NCBI GenBank assembly: GCA_964370115.1
Contig: CAYJIA010000084.1
Coordinates: 1-6,388 of the forward strand
Direction of reading: 5' to 3'
Source of the DNA: SIG603 sp964370115
Lineage (GTDB): Bacteria > Bacillota > Clostridia > Oscillospirales > Acutalibacteraceae
Length of the DNA: 6,388 bases
Shown: positions 1-6,349 of the stretch, in pieces
Layout of the letters: the number at the start of each line of letters is the position of its first letter
Numbering within the stretch: position 1 is the stretch's first letter
The notes under the pieces: model-generated
What the model saw: only the letters and a program-made list of their open reading frames with translations
What the model was told of the DNA's origin: nothing
Databases searched by the model: none
Program-made: the position numbers and the translations under genes

Positions 1-25
1 AGCCCTTGCCCTACAGCGTTAATTT
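1..25 (-). repeat. GTAGGG palindromic repeat, copy 1, cut by the window edge
   Basis: Minus-strand GTAGGGCAAGGGCT (14-1) is identical to the same part of copy 5, and an AT-rich stretch precedes it. The rest of the element would lie beyond the left edge. The orientation is the same as copy 2. Confidence 0.6.
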
Positions 26-29
26 AAAA

Positions 30-75
30 TTGTGGTAAATTTCGGGCGGCCGATGACCGCCCCTACGACATAAAT
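30..75 (-). repeat. GTAGGG-flanked palindromic repeat, copy 2
   Basis: On the minus strand ATTTATGTCGTAGGGG (75-60) leads into GGGCGGTC pairing with GGCCGCCC (62-55 with 51-44, one mismatch, 3-nt loop). GCCCG and ATTTACCACAA (40-30), the same 3' flank type as in copies 3 and 4, follow. Confidence 0.75.
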
Positions 76-89
76 TTTTAATTTTGGTG

Positions 90-122
90 CACGGGACGGG
101 TCGCCCGTGAGATTTACACAAA
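90..122 (+). repeat. related palindromic repeat, copy 3, lacking the GTAGGG flank
   Basis: CACGGG (90-95) and CCCGTG (104-109) form a perfect 6-bp stem. The following bases, CCCGTGAG then ATTTACACAAA (104-122), match the 3' flank of copy 4 at 15 of 19 positions, so this looks like a member of the same family with a different 5' side. It is enclosed by an inverted pair formed by the flanks of copies 2 and 4 (61-75 and 129-143, 14 of 15 matching). Confidence 0.6.
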
Positions 123-128
123 GTTCCC

Positions 129-179
129 ATTTATGACGTAGGGGCAAACCTATGTGTTTGCCCGCAAGGTTTCCACAAA
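129..179 (+). repeat. GTAGGG-flanked palindromic repeat, copy 4
   Basis: The flank ATTTATGACGTAGGGG (129-144) overlaps a perfect 8-bp palindrome, GGGCAAAC (142-149) with GTTTGCCC (156-163) around a 6-nt loop. GCAAG and the 3' flank GTTTCCACAAA (169-179) follow. Copies 4 and 5 point at each other, so 129-219 is bounded by near-perfect inverted repeats (ATTTATnnCGTAGGG plus CAA, one side with an extra G). Confidence 0.8.
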
Positions 180-185
180 CCCAAA

Positions 186-219
186 GGCAAGAGCAGAGCC
201 CTTGCCCTACGAGATAAAT
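186..219 (-). repeat. GTAGGG-flanked palindromic repeat, copy 5
   Basis: On the minus strand the flank ATTTATCTCGTAGGG (219-205) leads into a stem: GCCCTTGCC (198-206) pairs with GGCAAGAGC (186-194) around AGA, with one mismatch. The flank matches copies 2 and 4, while the stem sequence is different. The plus-strand segment 197-210 is identical to the first 14 bases of the window. Confidence 0.75.
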
Positions 220-226
220 TGAATTT

Positions 227-262
227 AAGAAAAACAAAAGGGCGCCGAAACGACACCCTTTT
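227..262 (-). terminator. Rho-independent terminator of the glg operon
   Basis: Read on the minus strand, AAAAGGGTGTCG (262-251) pairs with CGGCGCCCTTTT (247-236) around a TTT loop. All 12 pairs close if two U-G wobbles are allowed. A T-rich run (TTTTGTTTTTCTT, 239-227) follows. On the plus strand the two wobbles become A-C mismatches and no long T run follows, so the hairpin is built for minus-strand transcripts. It begins 95 nt past the glgA stop. Confidence 0.88.
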
Positions 263-299
263 AATGTTGCATTGAAATCTGCGGAAGTTATAATCAAAC

Positions 300-314
300 C
301 ACGCCGAAGGCGTG
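300..314. repeat. perfect 6-bp hairpin with 3-nt loop in the glgA 3' region
   Basis: CACGCC (300-305) and GGCGTG (309-314) pair perfectly around GAA. In the operon transcript this forms a hairpin between the heptamer repeat and the terminator. It lacks a T-run, so it is not a terminator by itself. It might protect the mRNA 3' end or be part of a dispersed repeat; neither is shown. Confidence 0.65.
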
Positions 315-321
315 AACCTTA

Positions 322-356
322 ATTCTCCATTCTCCATTCTCAATTCTCAATTCTCA
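322..356. repeat. heptamer tandem repeat, five copies, directly after glgA
   Basis: Five head-to-tail copies of ATTCTC(C/A) fill 35 bp: two ending in C, then three ending in A (read on the plus strand). A further partial ATT continues into the glgA stop codon. Copies are exact apart from the last base, which is block-ordered. TTAAT occurs at both ends (319-323 and 358-362). I recall similar GAGAATTGAGAA-type heptamer repeats between genes in gut clostridia and cyanobacteria; this was not checked. Confidence 0.9.
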
Positions 357-357
357 A

Positions 358-1785
358 TTAATATTTAATAATCTCTCTATAAAGCCTCATATAATCTTTT
401 GCCGATTTACCCCAGCTGTTGTCGCATTCCATTGCTCTTTTGACAAGGATTTGCCAACTGTCTTTGTCCGAATTATAGTGATAAATCGCCGCATGAATTG
501 AGTCTAACATATCATTTGTGCTGTAGCTTTTAAATGTAAATCCATTGCCAAAGCCGTCTCTGCAATCTGTTATCGAGTCTTTAAGACCGCCTGTTTCTCT
601 AATTACAGGAATTGTACCGTATCTTAGCGATATCATTTGCGAAAGTCCGCAAGGCTCGCTTTTACTTGGCATTAAGAATATGTCGGCACCTGCATAGATT
701 TTTCTTGAAAGCTCAGGAATAAATCCTACACAAATCGCAAATCTTCCAGGATATCTTTCTTGCATTTCTATGAAGAACTCTTCATACTCCCAGTCACCAC
801 TTCCCAAAATTGCAAACTGCGCATTTGAGTAAGTCATAAGATTTTCTATCGCACCTTTCACAAGGTCTAGCCCTTTGTGAGACACAAGTCTTGTGACCAT
901 TCCTATGAGTGGTACATTTTCGTCTTGTGCCAAGCCCATTCTCTCTTGAAGTCCACGCTTGTTTTCTTTTTTGTCGTCCAAATTCTCTAAACCAAAGTTT
1001 TTGAAAATTTTGTCGTCTGTTTGTGGGTCGTAAGACAAAACATCAATTCCGTTTAGTATTCCTGAAAGCTTCCACGCTCTTTCCCTTAAAACAGGGTCGA
1101 GTTTATGCGCAAACCACGGGTCTAAAATTTCATATGCATATGTAGGGCTAACTGTCGACACCCAGTTTGAGGTTTCTATCGCACCTTTCATTAGGTTTAT
1201 ACAGCCGTCATGTTCCATAAGCTCTTTTTCTGTTTTCGGCATACCAAAAACATCGCCAAGTATCGCAGAATCATATTGACCTTGATACTGTATGTTATGT
1301 ATTGTGAAAAGATGTTTGATATTTCTATACCAATCGTTATTTGAGTAAAACATTCTATAATAAATTGGCACAAGTGCTGTTTGCCAGTCGTTTGAATGAA
1401 TTATGTCTGGTTTAAAATCTATGTATGGAAGCATTTCTAAAATCGCTCTTGAGAAAAACGCAAATCGCTCTGCATCGTCAAAATGTCCATAGATAGTTCC
1501 TCTTTTAAAATAGTACTGATTGTCTATTAAATAATAAGTGACATTTCCAGCCTTAGCTTCAAAAATTCCACAGTACTGTCTTCTCCAAGCAACGGGTACA
1601 CTGATGCTTGTCAAAAATCTCATAGAGTCCTTAAGTTCTTGTGATATGCCGTCATAATAAGGCATTACAACTCTTGCCCCTACCATTCTAGCCCTCAAAG
1701 CTTGAGGTAGCGAACCCGCAACATCTGCAAGTCCTCCTGTCGCCATAAACGGCAAGGCTTCGCTTGCGCAAAACAATACTTTCAT
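358..1785 (-). CDS. glgA: glycogen synthase GlgA, ADP-glucose dependent (EC 2.4.1.21)
   Basis: GlgA transfers glucose from ADP-glucose to the non-reducing end of alpha-1,4-glucan. The 475-residue product has the two Rossmann-like domains of GT5 (GT-B fold). Recognisable parts are SEALPFMATGGLADVAGSLP at 8-27, HSNDWQTAL at 130-138, TIHNIQYQG at 161-169, TVSPTYAYEI at 211-220, GILNGID at 242-248, GMVTRLVSHKG at 295-305 (R299, K304) and SEPCGLSQ at 376-383 (E377). Length and residue numbering track E. coli GlgA (477 aa) closely, so the gene looks complete. One oddity: the KxGGL motif has alanine at position 15 where E. coli has lysine. The start is the conserved MKVLF, with AGGAAAGG upstream in a 28-nt gap after glgD. 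Last gene of the operon; its TAA directly abuts a heptamer tandem repeat. Confidence 0.96.
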   Translation of the reverse strand: MKVLFCASEALPFMATGGLADVAGSLPQALRARMVGARVVMPYYDGISQELKDSMRFLTSISVPVAWRRQYCGIFEAKAGNVTYYLIDNQYYFKRGTIYGHFDDAERFAFFSRAILEMLPYIDFKPDIIHSNDWQTALVPIYYRMFYSNNDWYRNIKHLFTIHNIQYQGQYDSAILGDVFGMPKTEKELMEHDGCINLMKGAIETSNWVSTVSPTYAYEILDPWFAHKLDPVLRERAWKLSGILNGIDVLSYDPQTDDKIFKNFGLENLDDKKENKRGLQERMGLAQDENVPLIGMVTRLVSHKGLDLVKGAIENLMTYSNAQFAILGSGDWEYEEFFIEMQERYPGRFAICVGFIPELSRKIYAGADIFLMPSKSEPCGLSQMISLRYGTIPVIRETGGLKDSITDCRDGFGNGFTFKSYSTNDMLDSIHAAIYHYNSDKDSWQILVKRAMECDNSWGKSAKDYMRLYREIIKY

Positions 1786-1813
1786 ATAAATTCCACACCT
1801 TTCCTAAATAATT

Positions 1814-2926
1814 TTATACTACGCTTCCTTTTGATACGTAAACAGGATAAGTTGGAGAGCCTGTAAGCACTCTTTCCTGTGCTATAGTAACGTCTTTATC
1901 CGTCACTGTATATTCAAGTTTTGCATCTTTTGATACAACTGTATCTTGCATTATTACACAGTTCTTAATCACTGCGCCTTTTTCGACTTTAACGCCTCTA
2001 AAGATCACACAGTTTGAAACTTCGCCGTCTATCACACAGCCATCGGCAATAAGTGAGTTTTCCACTTTTGACTCAAAGCCATACTTTGCGGGCATATCGT
2101 CTCTTACTTTTGTGTAGATAGGATAGAATGGATCAAAAAGCTCTGATCTGATTTTTGGATTCATTAGAGCCATGTTTGCATTAAAGAATGCTTCCATAGA
2201 AGAAATTTGATACATTTGACCTTCGTACTCATAGGCGTAAACTTTATATTTATCTATGCATTTTACTATTGTAGAGCGGTCAAAGTCAATTTGATTTTCG
2301 CCTATATCTTCTTCGATTAAATTGACAAGTATTTTTCTGTTTATTATGTACATACCCATGCCAATGTCGGCATTATCCACAGCTTCTTCTTTGATTTTAA
2401 TTTCAATAGCCTTGCTGTCTGGGTCAACGGTATATATACTGCTGTCTATTCCACTAGGCGCACTGCCATGGTGATAAATAACTGTAACGTCGGCACCTTT
2501 TTCCATGTGGAAATTTAGCGCCTCTTTGTAATTTATATTGCAAACTATATCGCAGTCTGAAAGTATTACATACTCTTCTCTTGAATCTTTAATAAATCTT
2601 TTTATTGAGTAAAGAGAACCTATTTTTCCATCACTTCTTGTATGATTCATGCCAAAAGGCGGAAGCAGATAAAGTCCCTCTCTTTTTCTTGATAAATCCC
2701 AAGCTTTGCCTGAACCTAAGTGGTCCATAAGCGACAGGTAGTTTGGCTCTGTTATGACGCCAACTTTGTTAATTCCAGAGTTTACCATGTTTGAAAGCGG
2801 AAAATCTACAAGTCTGTATCTTCCACCAAATGGAACAGATGCCATAACACGGTTTTTTGTGAGCTGATTAATTCTCTCTTCGTTTACATAGGCAAATAGT
2901 ATGCCCATTGCATTATTTCCCCTCAT
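1814..2926 (-). CDS. glgD: GlgD, non-catalytic partner subunit of ADP-glucose pyrophosphorylase
   Basis: This 370-residue paralogue of GlgC has the same fold order: a nucleotidyltransferase-like domain, then beta-helix repeats from about residue 285 (ADGCVIDGEVSNCVIFRGV). The N-terminal ASVPFGGRYRLVDFPLSN (29-46) is clear, but the catalytic parts are degraded. The GGxGxRL loop is replaced by GILFAYVNEER, SGDHIYKMDY becomes LSDCDIVCNINY (122-133), FEEKP is absent, and GYWKDVGT becomes EGQMYQISSM. This matches the GlgD family, which in Firmicutes joins GlgC and changes its kinetics without contributing normal catalysis. That role here is inferred from family and position. The ATG at 2926 is preferred because it overlaps the glgC stop and has AGGAGGG nine bases upstream. 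A second in-frame ATG at codon 7, preceded by GAGGGG, is a possible alternative start. Confidence 0.95.
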   Translation of the reverse strand: MRGNNAMGILFAYVNEERINQLTKNRVMASVPFGGRYRLVDFPLSNMVNSGINKVGVITEPNYLSLMDHLGSGKAWDLSRKREGLYLLPPFGMNHTRSDGKIGSLYSIKRFIKDSREEYVILSDCDIVCNINYKEALNFHMEKGADVTVIYHHGSAPSGIDSSIYTVDPDSKAIEIKIKEEAVDNADIGMGMYIINRKILVNLIEEDIGENQIDFDRSTIVKCIDKYKVYAYEYEGQMYQISSMEAFFNANMALMNPKIRSELFDPFYPIYTKVRDDMPAKYGFESKVENSLIADGCVIDGEVSNCVIFRGVKVEKGAVIKNCVIMQDTVVSKDAKLEYTVTDKDVTIAQERVLTGSPTYPVYVSKGSVV

Positions 2927-4137
2927 TAGATTATTCCCTCCTCTGCATCAAGCATAGCTTTAGGCTCTATTACTTGCCCTGCTTCTACAGTGCAATCAGG
3001 GCCTACAACAGCTACACCCCAATTTGATATATCTTCCATATCCTCAGGTCTTTTACCTACGATTGCATCTTTGCCGACAACCGAGTTTTCACCTACTATT
3101 GCATATTGAATTTTAGCGCCTTCTTCAATTACAGCACCTGGCATTATGATAGAGTCTAAAACTTCTGCTCCTTTTGCCACATATACTCCTGCAAATAAAA
3201 CAGAAGCGTCTACTTTGCCATAAACATTACAGCCGTCAGGCACTAAAGAGTTTTGCACCTTTGCACCACTTGCTATGTAATGTGGAGGCATTACTGGATT
3301 TCTTGCATAGATTTTTCCTGCCTCTTCGCTTAAATCAAGCTCAATTTTTGGATTTAATAGATCCATATTAGCTTCCCAAAGGCTTTCAATAGTTCCAACG
3401 TCTTTCCAGTATCCTGCAAAGTTGTATGCAAACATTCTCTCGCCTTTTTCAAGCATTGTAGGAAGCAGGTCTTTACCAAAGTCATTTGATGATTTTGGAT
3501 TTTCCTCGTCCTCTTCTAGGTATTTTTTAAGTTTTGACCAAGTGAAAACATAGATACCCATTGAAGCATTTGTGCTTTTTGGTTTTTTAGGCTTCTCTTC
3601 AAACTCATAAATAGATAAGTCTTCTCTTGTATTAAGTATTCCAAATCTTGATGCCTCTTCCATAGATACATCGATTACAGAAATTGTACAAGCAGCCTCT
3701 TTTTCTTTGTGGTATGCTATCATTTTTGAATAATCCATTTTATAGATATGATCGCCTGAGAGTATTACAACATACTCAGGATTATATCTCTCTATAAAAT
3801 GGATATTTTGGTAAATGGCATTTGCCGTGCCTTTATACCAGTCTGAACCTTTGCTTTTTTGGTAGGGAGGTAGAACATGAACCCCTGCGTTCATGCTGTC
3901 TAAATCCCATGGTTGTCCGCTGCCTATGTAGTGATTAAGTTCAAGTGGTTGGTATTGTGTTAAAACGCCCACCGTCTCTATTCCTGAATTTACACAGTTT
4001 GATAAAGGAAAATCAATAATTCTATATTTTCCTCCGAATGGTACTGCGGGTTTTGCAAGTTTTTTTGTAAGTACGCCAAGTCTGCTACCTTGTCCACCTG
4101 CAAGCAACATTGCTACTACTTCTTGTTTTGGTAACAT
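2926..4137 (-). CDS. glgC: glucose-1-phosphate adenylyltransferase, catalytic subunit GlgC (EC 2.7.7.27)
   Basis: GlgC makes ADP-glucose and pyrophosphate from ATP and glucose-1-phosphate, the committed and usually controlled step of bacterial glycogen synthesis. The 403-residue product has a nucleotidyltransferase domain followed by a left-handed beta-helix from about residue 285, with hexapeptide-like repeats (DGCNVYG, AKGAEVL, EEGAKIQ). The catalytic signatures are intact: GGQGSRL at 14-20 with AKPAVPFGGKYRIIDF at 28-43, SGDHIYKMDY at 127-136 (metal/catalytic D129), FEEKP at 179-183 (K182 for sugar phosphate), and GYWKDVGT at 242-249. The ATG start is supported by AGGGGGA at 4144-4150, six bases upstream, and by the normal family N-terminus. 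Its TAA stop shares one base with the glgD ATG. The neighbour glgD implies a GlgC/GlgD complex, as characterised in Geobacillus and Ruminococcus. Allosteric effectors cannot be read from the sequence. Confidence 0.97.
   Translation of the reverse strand: MLPKQEVVAMLLAGGQGSRLGVLTKKLAKPAVPFGGKYRIIDFPLSNCVNSGIETVGVLTQYQPLELNHYIGSGQPWDLDSMNAGVHVLPPYQKSKGSDWYKGTANAIYQNIHFIERYNPEYVVILSGDHIYKMDYSKMIAYHKEKEAACTISVIDVSMEEASRFGILNTREDLSIYEFEEKPKKPKSTNASMGIYVFTWSKLKKYLEEDEENPKSSNDFGKDLLPTMLEKGERMFAYNFAGYWKDVGTIESLWEANMDLLNPKIELDLSEEAGKIYARNPVMPPHYIASGAKVQNSLVPDGCNVYGKVDASVLFAGVYVAKGAEVLDSIIMPGAVIEEGAKIQYAIVGENSVVGKDAIVGKRPEDMEDISNWGVAVVGPDCTVEAGQVIEPKAMLDAEEGII
2936..2942 (-). promoter_or_regulatory. 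ribosome binding site of glgD inside the end of glgC
   Basis: AGGAGGG sits nine bases before the glgD ATG, within the codons for the last residues of GlgC. Together with the one-base TAATG stop/start overlap, it decides the glgD start and implies translational coupling of the two subunits. Confidence 0.75.
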
Positions 4138-4159
4138 TTTAAATCCCCCTTTAAATGTT

Positions 4160-6136
4160 TTATTTATTTTCTTCCCTTTTCTTGTGTTTGTGTTTAGATT
4201 TTACAGAAACTTTTTTCTTTTTCTTTTCTATTTTCTCTTTACATCTTAGGAATACAACAGAGCTTGCTGGAAGTTTTAGCGATATGCATTGGTCAAAACC
4301 ATGCATTTTTTCATCCATTGTGTGAATATCACTGCCGTTTAAAACTCCGCTTCCGCCGTACTTTTTATTATCTGATGTAAAAAGCTCTTCATAAATGCCG
4401 TTATACGGCACGCCTATTCTATAATCATCTCTTTTAACAGGTACAAAGTTACATACTATTATGACTTCATTTCCCTGTTTATCAAATCTTCTAAACGAAA
4501 TTATACTTTGCTTATAATCATCGTTTGCTATCCATGCAAAACCTTCCCATGAGAAGTCCACTTGCCATAGCTCAGGCCTTGAAAGATAGAATTTATTCAT
4601 GTCTTTAAAGAAGGCTTGTGCCTTTTTGTGCTCATCGTATTGCAAAAGTTTCCACTGTATTTCTTCAGAGAAATTCCACTCGTCGTGTTGGGCTATTTCT
4701 GTTCCCATAAACTGCAGTTTCTTTCCTGGATGCGCCATCATATAAGCCACAAACGAGCGCAGTCCTGAGTATTTTTCCTCTGGTGTTCCAGGCATTTTGT
4801 TGTATAAAGAACCCTTGCCATACACAAGTTCATCATGAGAAATAGGCAGGATATAATTTTCCGAAAACGCATAGAAGAATGAGAAAGTAAGCGTATCGTG
4901 GTTGAACTGTCTAAAATATGGGTCAAGTGCCATATATCTTAGCATGTCATTCATCCAACCCATATTCCACTTATAGTTATATCCCAAACCGCCCATAAAC
5001 GCAGGTTTTGTAACCATTGGCCAAGAGGTCGACTCTTCTGCTATCATCATAGCCTCGGGGTTTTGCTTAAAGACTTCTTCGTTTAAGACTTTCATAAACT
5101 CGACAGCCTCTAAATTTTCTTTGCCACCGTGTCTATTAGCAATCCACTGTCCATTATCCCTGTTATAATCAAGATAAAGCATAGATGCTACGGCATCTAC
5201 TCTTAGTCCGTCTACATGGTACTCTTGTAGCCAAAAGTTTGCACTAGATATAAGGAAACTCACGACTTCGGGTTTTCCATAGTCAAAAACCAAGGTTCCC
5301 CATTCTAAGTGCTCGCCTTTTCTTGGATCTTCATATTCATAGCACGCCTCGCCATTAAACTTTGCAAGCCCTTGCTCATCTTTAGGAAAATGTGCAGGAA
5401 CCCAGTCGAGTATTACGCCGATATTTGCATTGTGGCATCTATCGATAAACTTCATAAGTTCTTTTGGTGTGCCATACCTTGAAGTCGGTGCAAAATATCC
5501 AGTAACTTGATATCCCCAAGACGGGTCATAAGGATACTCAGTAAGTGGCATAAATTCTATATGGGTAAAACCCATCTCTTTAACGTACGGAATTAGCTCA
5601 TCACCAAGCTTTTGATACGAAAAAGGCTCTCCGTCGCCATATGTTCTCCAAGACTGCGCGTGAACCTCGTAAATATTTACAGGTCTTTCATAGTGCGGAT
5701 TTTCCTTTTGATACTTAATCCACTCGTCATCACTCCACTCAAAACCACCTAATTCGTAGTATTTAGAGGCGGTACTCATTCTGGTTTCGCTATGTCTTGA
5801 ATAAGGATCTCCCTTAAATATGCTTTTTCCTTCTTTATCTACGATTAAAAGCTTATACGCATCAAACTCATCCATCATAAAGTCGGTATAGGCTTCCCAT
5901 ACACCTTCGCTTATGTGATATAACTCCACACTGCCCTTTTTTTCCCAGTTAGAAAATTCGCCCACAAGGTAAACTTCACGCACATTTGGCGCCCAAACTC
6001 TTATTACCATGCAGTCTTTGCCATCTTTTTTTGCTTTATGAAGTCCTAAAAAATCATAAGCCTTACTGTTTCTCCCATTCAAAAACAAATCTAATTCATT
6101 TGTAATTGAGGCGTGTACATTTTTCTTTATATCCAT
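4160..6136 (-). CDS. glgB: 1,4-alpha-glucan branching enzyme GlgB (EC 2.4.1.18)
   Basis: This cytoplasmic enzyme cuts alpha-1,4-glucan chains and rejoins them as alpha-1,6 branches. The 658-residue product has an N-terminal CBM48-like beta domain (about residues 25-115, including VRVWAPN-like and EFSNW wording), then a GH13 barrel, then a C-terminal beta domain. All four GH13 regions are visible: DWVPAHF (D244-H249), GLRVDAVASMLY with nucleophile D314, MIAEEST with acid/base E367, and LPISHDELVYGK with H434/D435. AEEST and SHDELV are typical of branching enzymes rather than amylases. The ATG start is supported by GGAG five bases upstream. The length fits short-form GlgB with a single CBM48. 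The last 25 or so residues (633-658) are unusually basic, with runs of lysine and alternating Lys/His, beyond the usual family end at about VVFLRC. First gene of the operon; glgC follows after 22 nt. Confidence 0.97.
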   Translation of the reverse strand: MDIKKNVHASITNELDLFLNGRNSKAYDFLGLHKAKKDGKDCMVIRVWAPNVREVYLVGEFSNWEKKGSVELYHISEGVWEAYTDFMMDEFDAYKLLIVDKEGKSIFKGDPYSRHSETRMSTASKYYELGGFEWSDDEWIKYQKENPHYERPVNIYEVHAQSWRTYGDGEPFSYQKLGDELIPYVKEMGFTHIEFMPLTEYPYDPSWGYQVTGYFAPTSRYGTPKELMKFIDRCHNANIGVILDWVPAHFPKDEQGLAKFNGEACYEYEDPRKGEHLEWGTLVFDYGKPEVVSFLISSANFWLQEYHVDGLRVDAVASMLYLDYNRDNGQWIANRHGGKENLEAVEFMKVLNEEVFKQNPEAMMIAEESTSWPMVTKPAFMGGLGYNYKWNMGWMNDMLRYMALDPYFRQFNHDTLTFSFFYAFSENYILPISHDELVYGKGSLYNKMPGTPEEKYSGLRSFVAYMMAHPGKKLQFMGTEIAQHDEWNFSEEIQWKLLQYDEHKKAQAFFKDMNKFYLSRPELWQVDFSWEGFAWIANDDYKQSIISFRRFDKQGNEVIIVCNFVPVKRDDYRIGVPYNGIYEELFTSDNKKYGGSGVLNGSDIHTMDEKMHGFDQCISLKLPASSVVFLRCKEKIEKKKKKVSVKSKHKHKKREENK

Positions 6137-6146
6137 CTGCTCTCCG
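6137..6146 (-). promoter_or_regulatory. ribosome binding site of glgB
   Basis: GGAGAG (6145-6140) lies just before the glgB ATG, with GGAG spaced five bases from the start. It supports the M1 start of GlgB and lies at the end of a short leader. Confidence 0.6.
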
Positions 6147-6182
6147 TTTCCCCGCCTGAGCGATAATTTTTACTTCATTACT

Positions 6183-6211
6183 ATAATAGCACTTTCGTCC
6201 TATCATTTCAA
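6183..6211 (-). promoter_or_regulatory. SigA-type promoter for the glg operon, extended -10
   Basis: On the minus strand TTGAAA (6211-6206) and TATTAT (6188-6183) are separated by exactly 17 bases, and TGC precedes the -10 as an extended -10 element. A-rich tracts just upstream of the -35 (about 6212-6255) could act as an UP element. Transcription would start near 6176, giving a leader of about 40 nt before glgB. A -10 register three bases downstream (TATAGT) is possible but gives a 20-base spacer. No CcpA cre-like box was recognised. Called from sequence only. Confidence 0.8.
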
Positions 6212-6271
6212 GCTTTTTATGTATTTTCTTTAGATTTTTTATTTTATATAAAAAAGGTTTTATGTAAAACT

Positions 6272-6285
6272 AACAAATATTTGTT
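6272..6285. promoter_or_regulatory. 14-bp perfect palindrome upstream of the glg promoter, possible operator
   Basis: AACAAATATTTGTT is perfectly self-complementary and is centred roughly 100 bp before the predicted transcription start. Offset outer arms AACT (6268-6271) and AGTT (6288-6291) add to it. It matches no regulator box I know; the half-sites run opposite to a Rex-type site. In DNA this AT-rich, some palindromes arise by chance. Confidence 0.4.
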
Positions 6286-6296
6286 GTAGTTATATC

Positions 6297-6349
6297 TTGA
6301 CCAATACATCTAATTAATTATATAGTGTATTGTATGAATATTATGTCAA
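6297..6349. promoter_or_regulatory. weak face-to-face promoter-like elements within an inverted repeat
   Basis: On the plus strand, TTGACC (6297-6302) is 18 bases from TATAGT (6321-6326). On the minus strand, TTGACA (6349-6344) is 17 bases from ACTATA, the same hexamer read backwards. CAATACA (6302-6308) and TGTATTG (6326-6332) form an inverted repeat across the middle. The plus-strand one could serve a divergent gene beyond the right edge; no reading frame starts within the window there. AT-rich DNA makes chance matches likely. Confidence 0.3.

Noticed and set aside
1..219. CRISPR array
   Set aside because: Copies are in both orientations, spacing is irregular, the palindromic cores vary rather than the spacers, and no cas genes are present.
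19..343. Minus-strand open frames of 92 and 70 codons in the left non-coding tail
   Set aside because: They run through the terminator, hairpins and repeats, have no convincing SD or recognisable protein features, and their frames are explained by repeat sequence.
3174..3371. Plus-strand open frame of 65 codons
   Set aside because: Lies wholly inside glgC on the opposite strand; the product has no family features and glgC is clearly real.
4195..4240. Possible programmed -1 frameshift at the A-run (AAAAAAG) near the end of glgB
   Set aside because: The run is read AAA AAA G in the glgB frame, not the A AAA AAG phase needed for slippage of the dnaX type, and the gene is complete without it.
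4738..4926. Minus-strand open frame of 62 codons
   Set aside because: Out-of-frame shadow inside glgB, covering the strongly conserved SHDELV region of the true frame.
6139..6161. Leader hairpin (GCTC/GAGC) that could hide the glgB SD
   Set aside because: Only four pairs around a 15-nt loop; too weak to claim as a riboswitch or attenuator.
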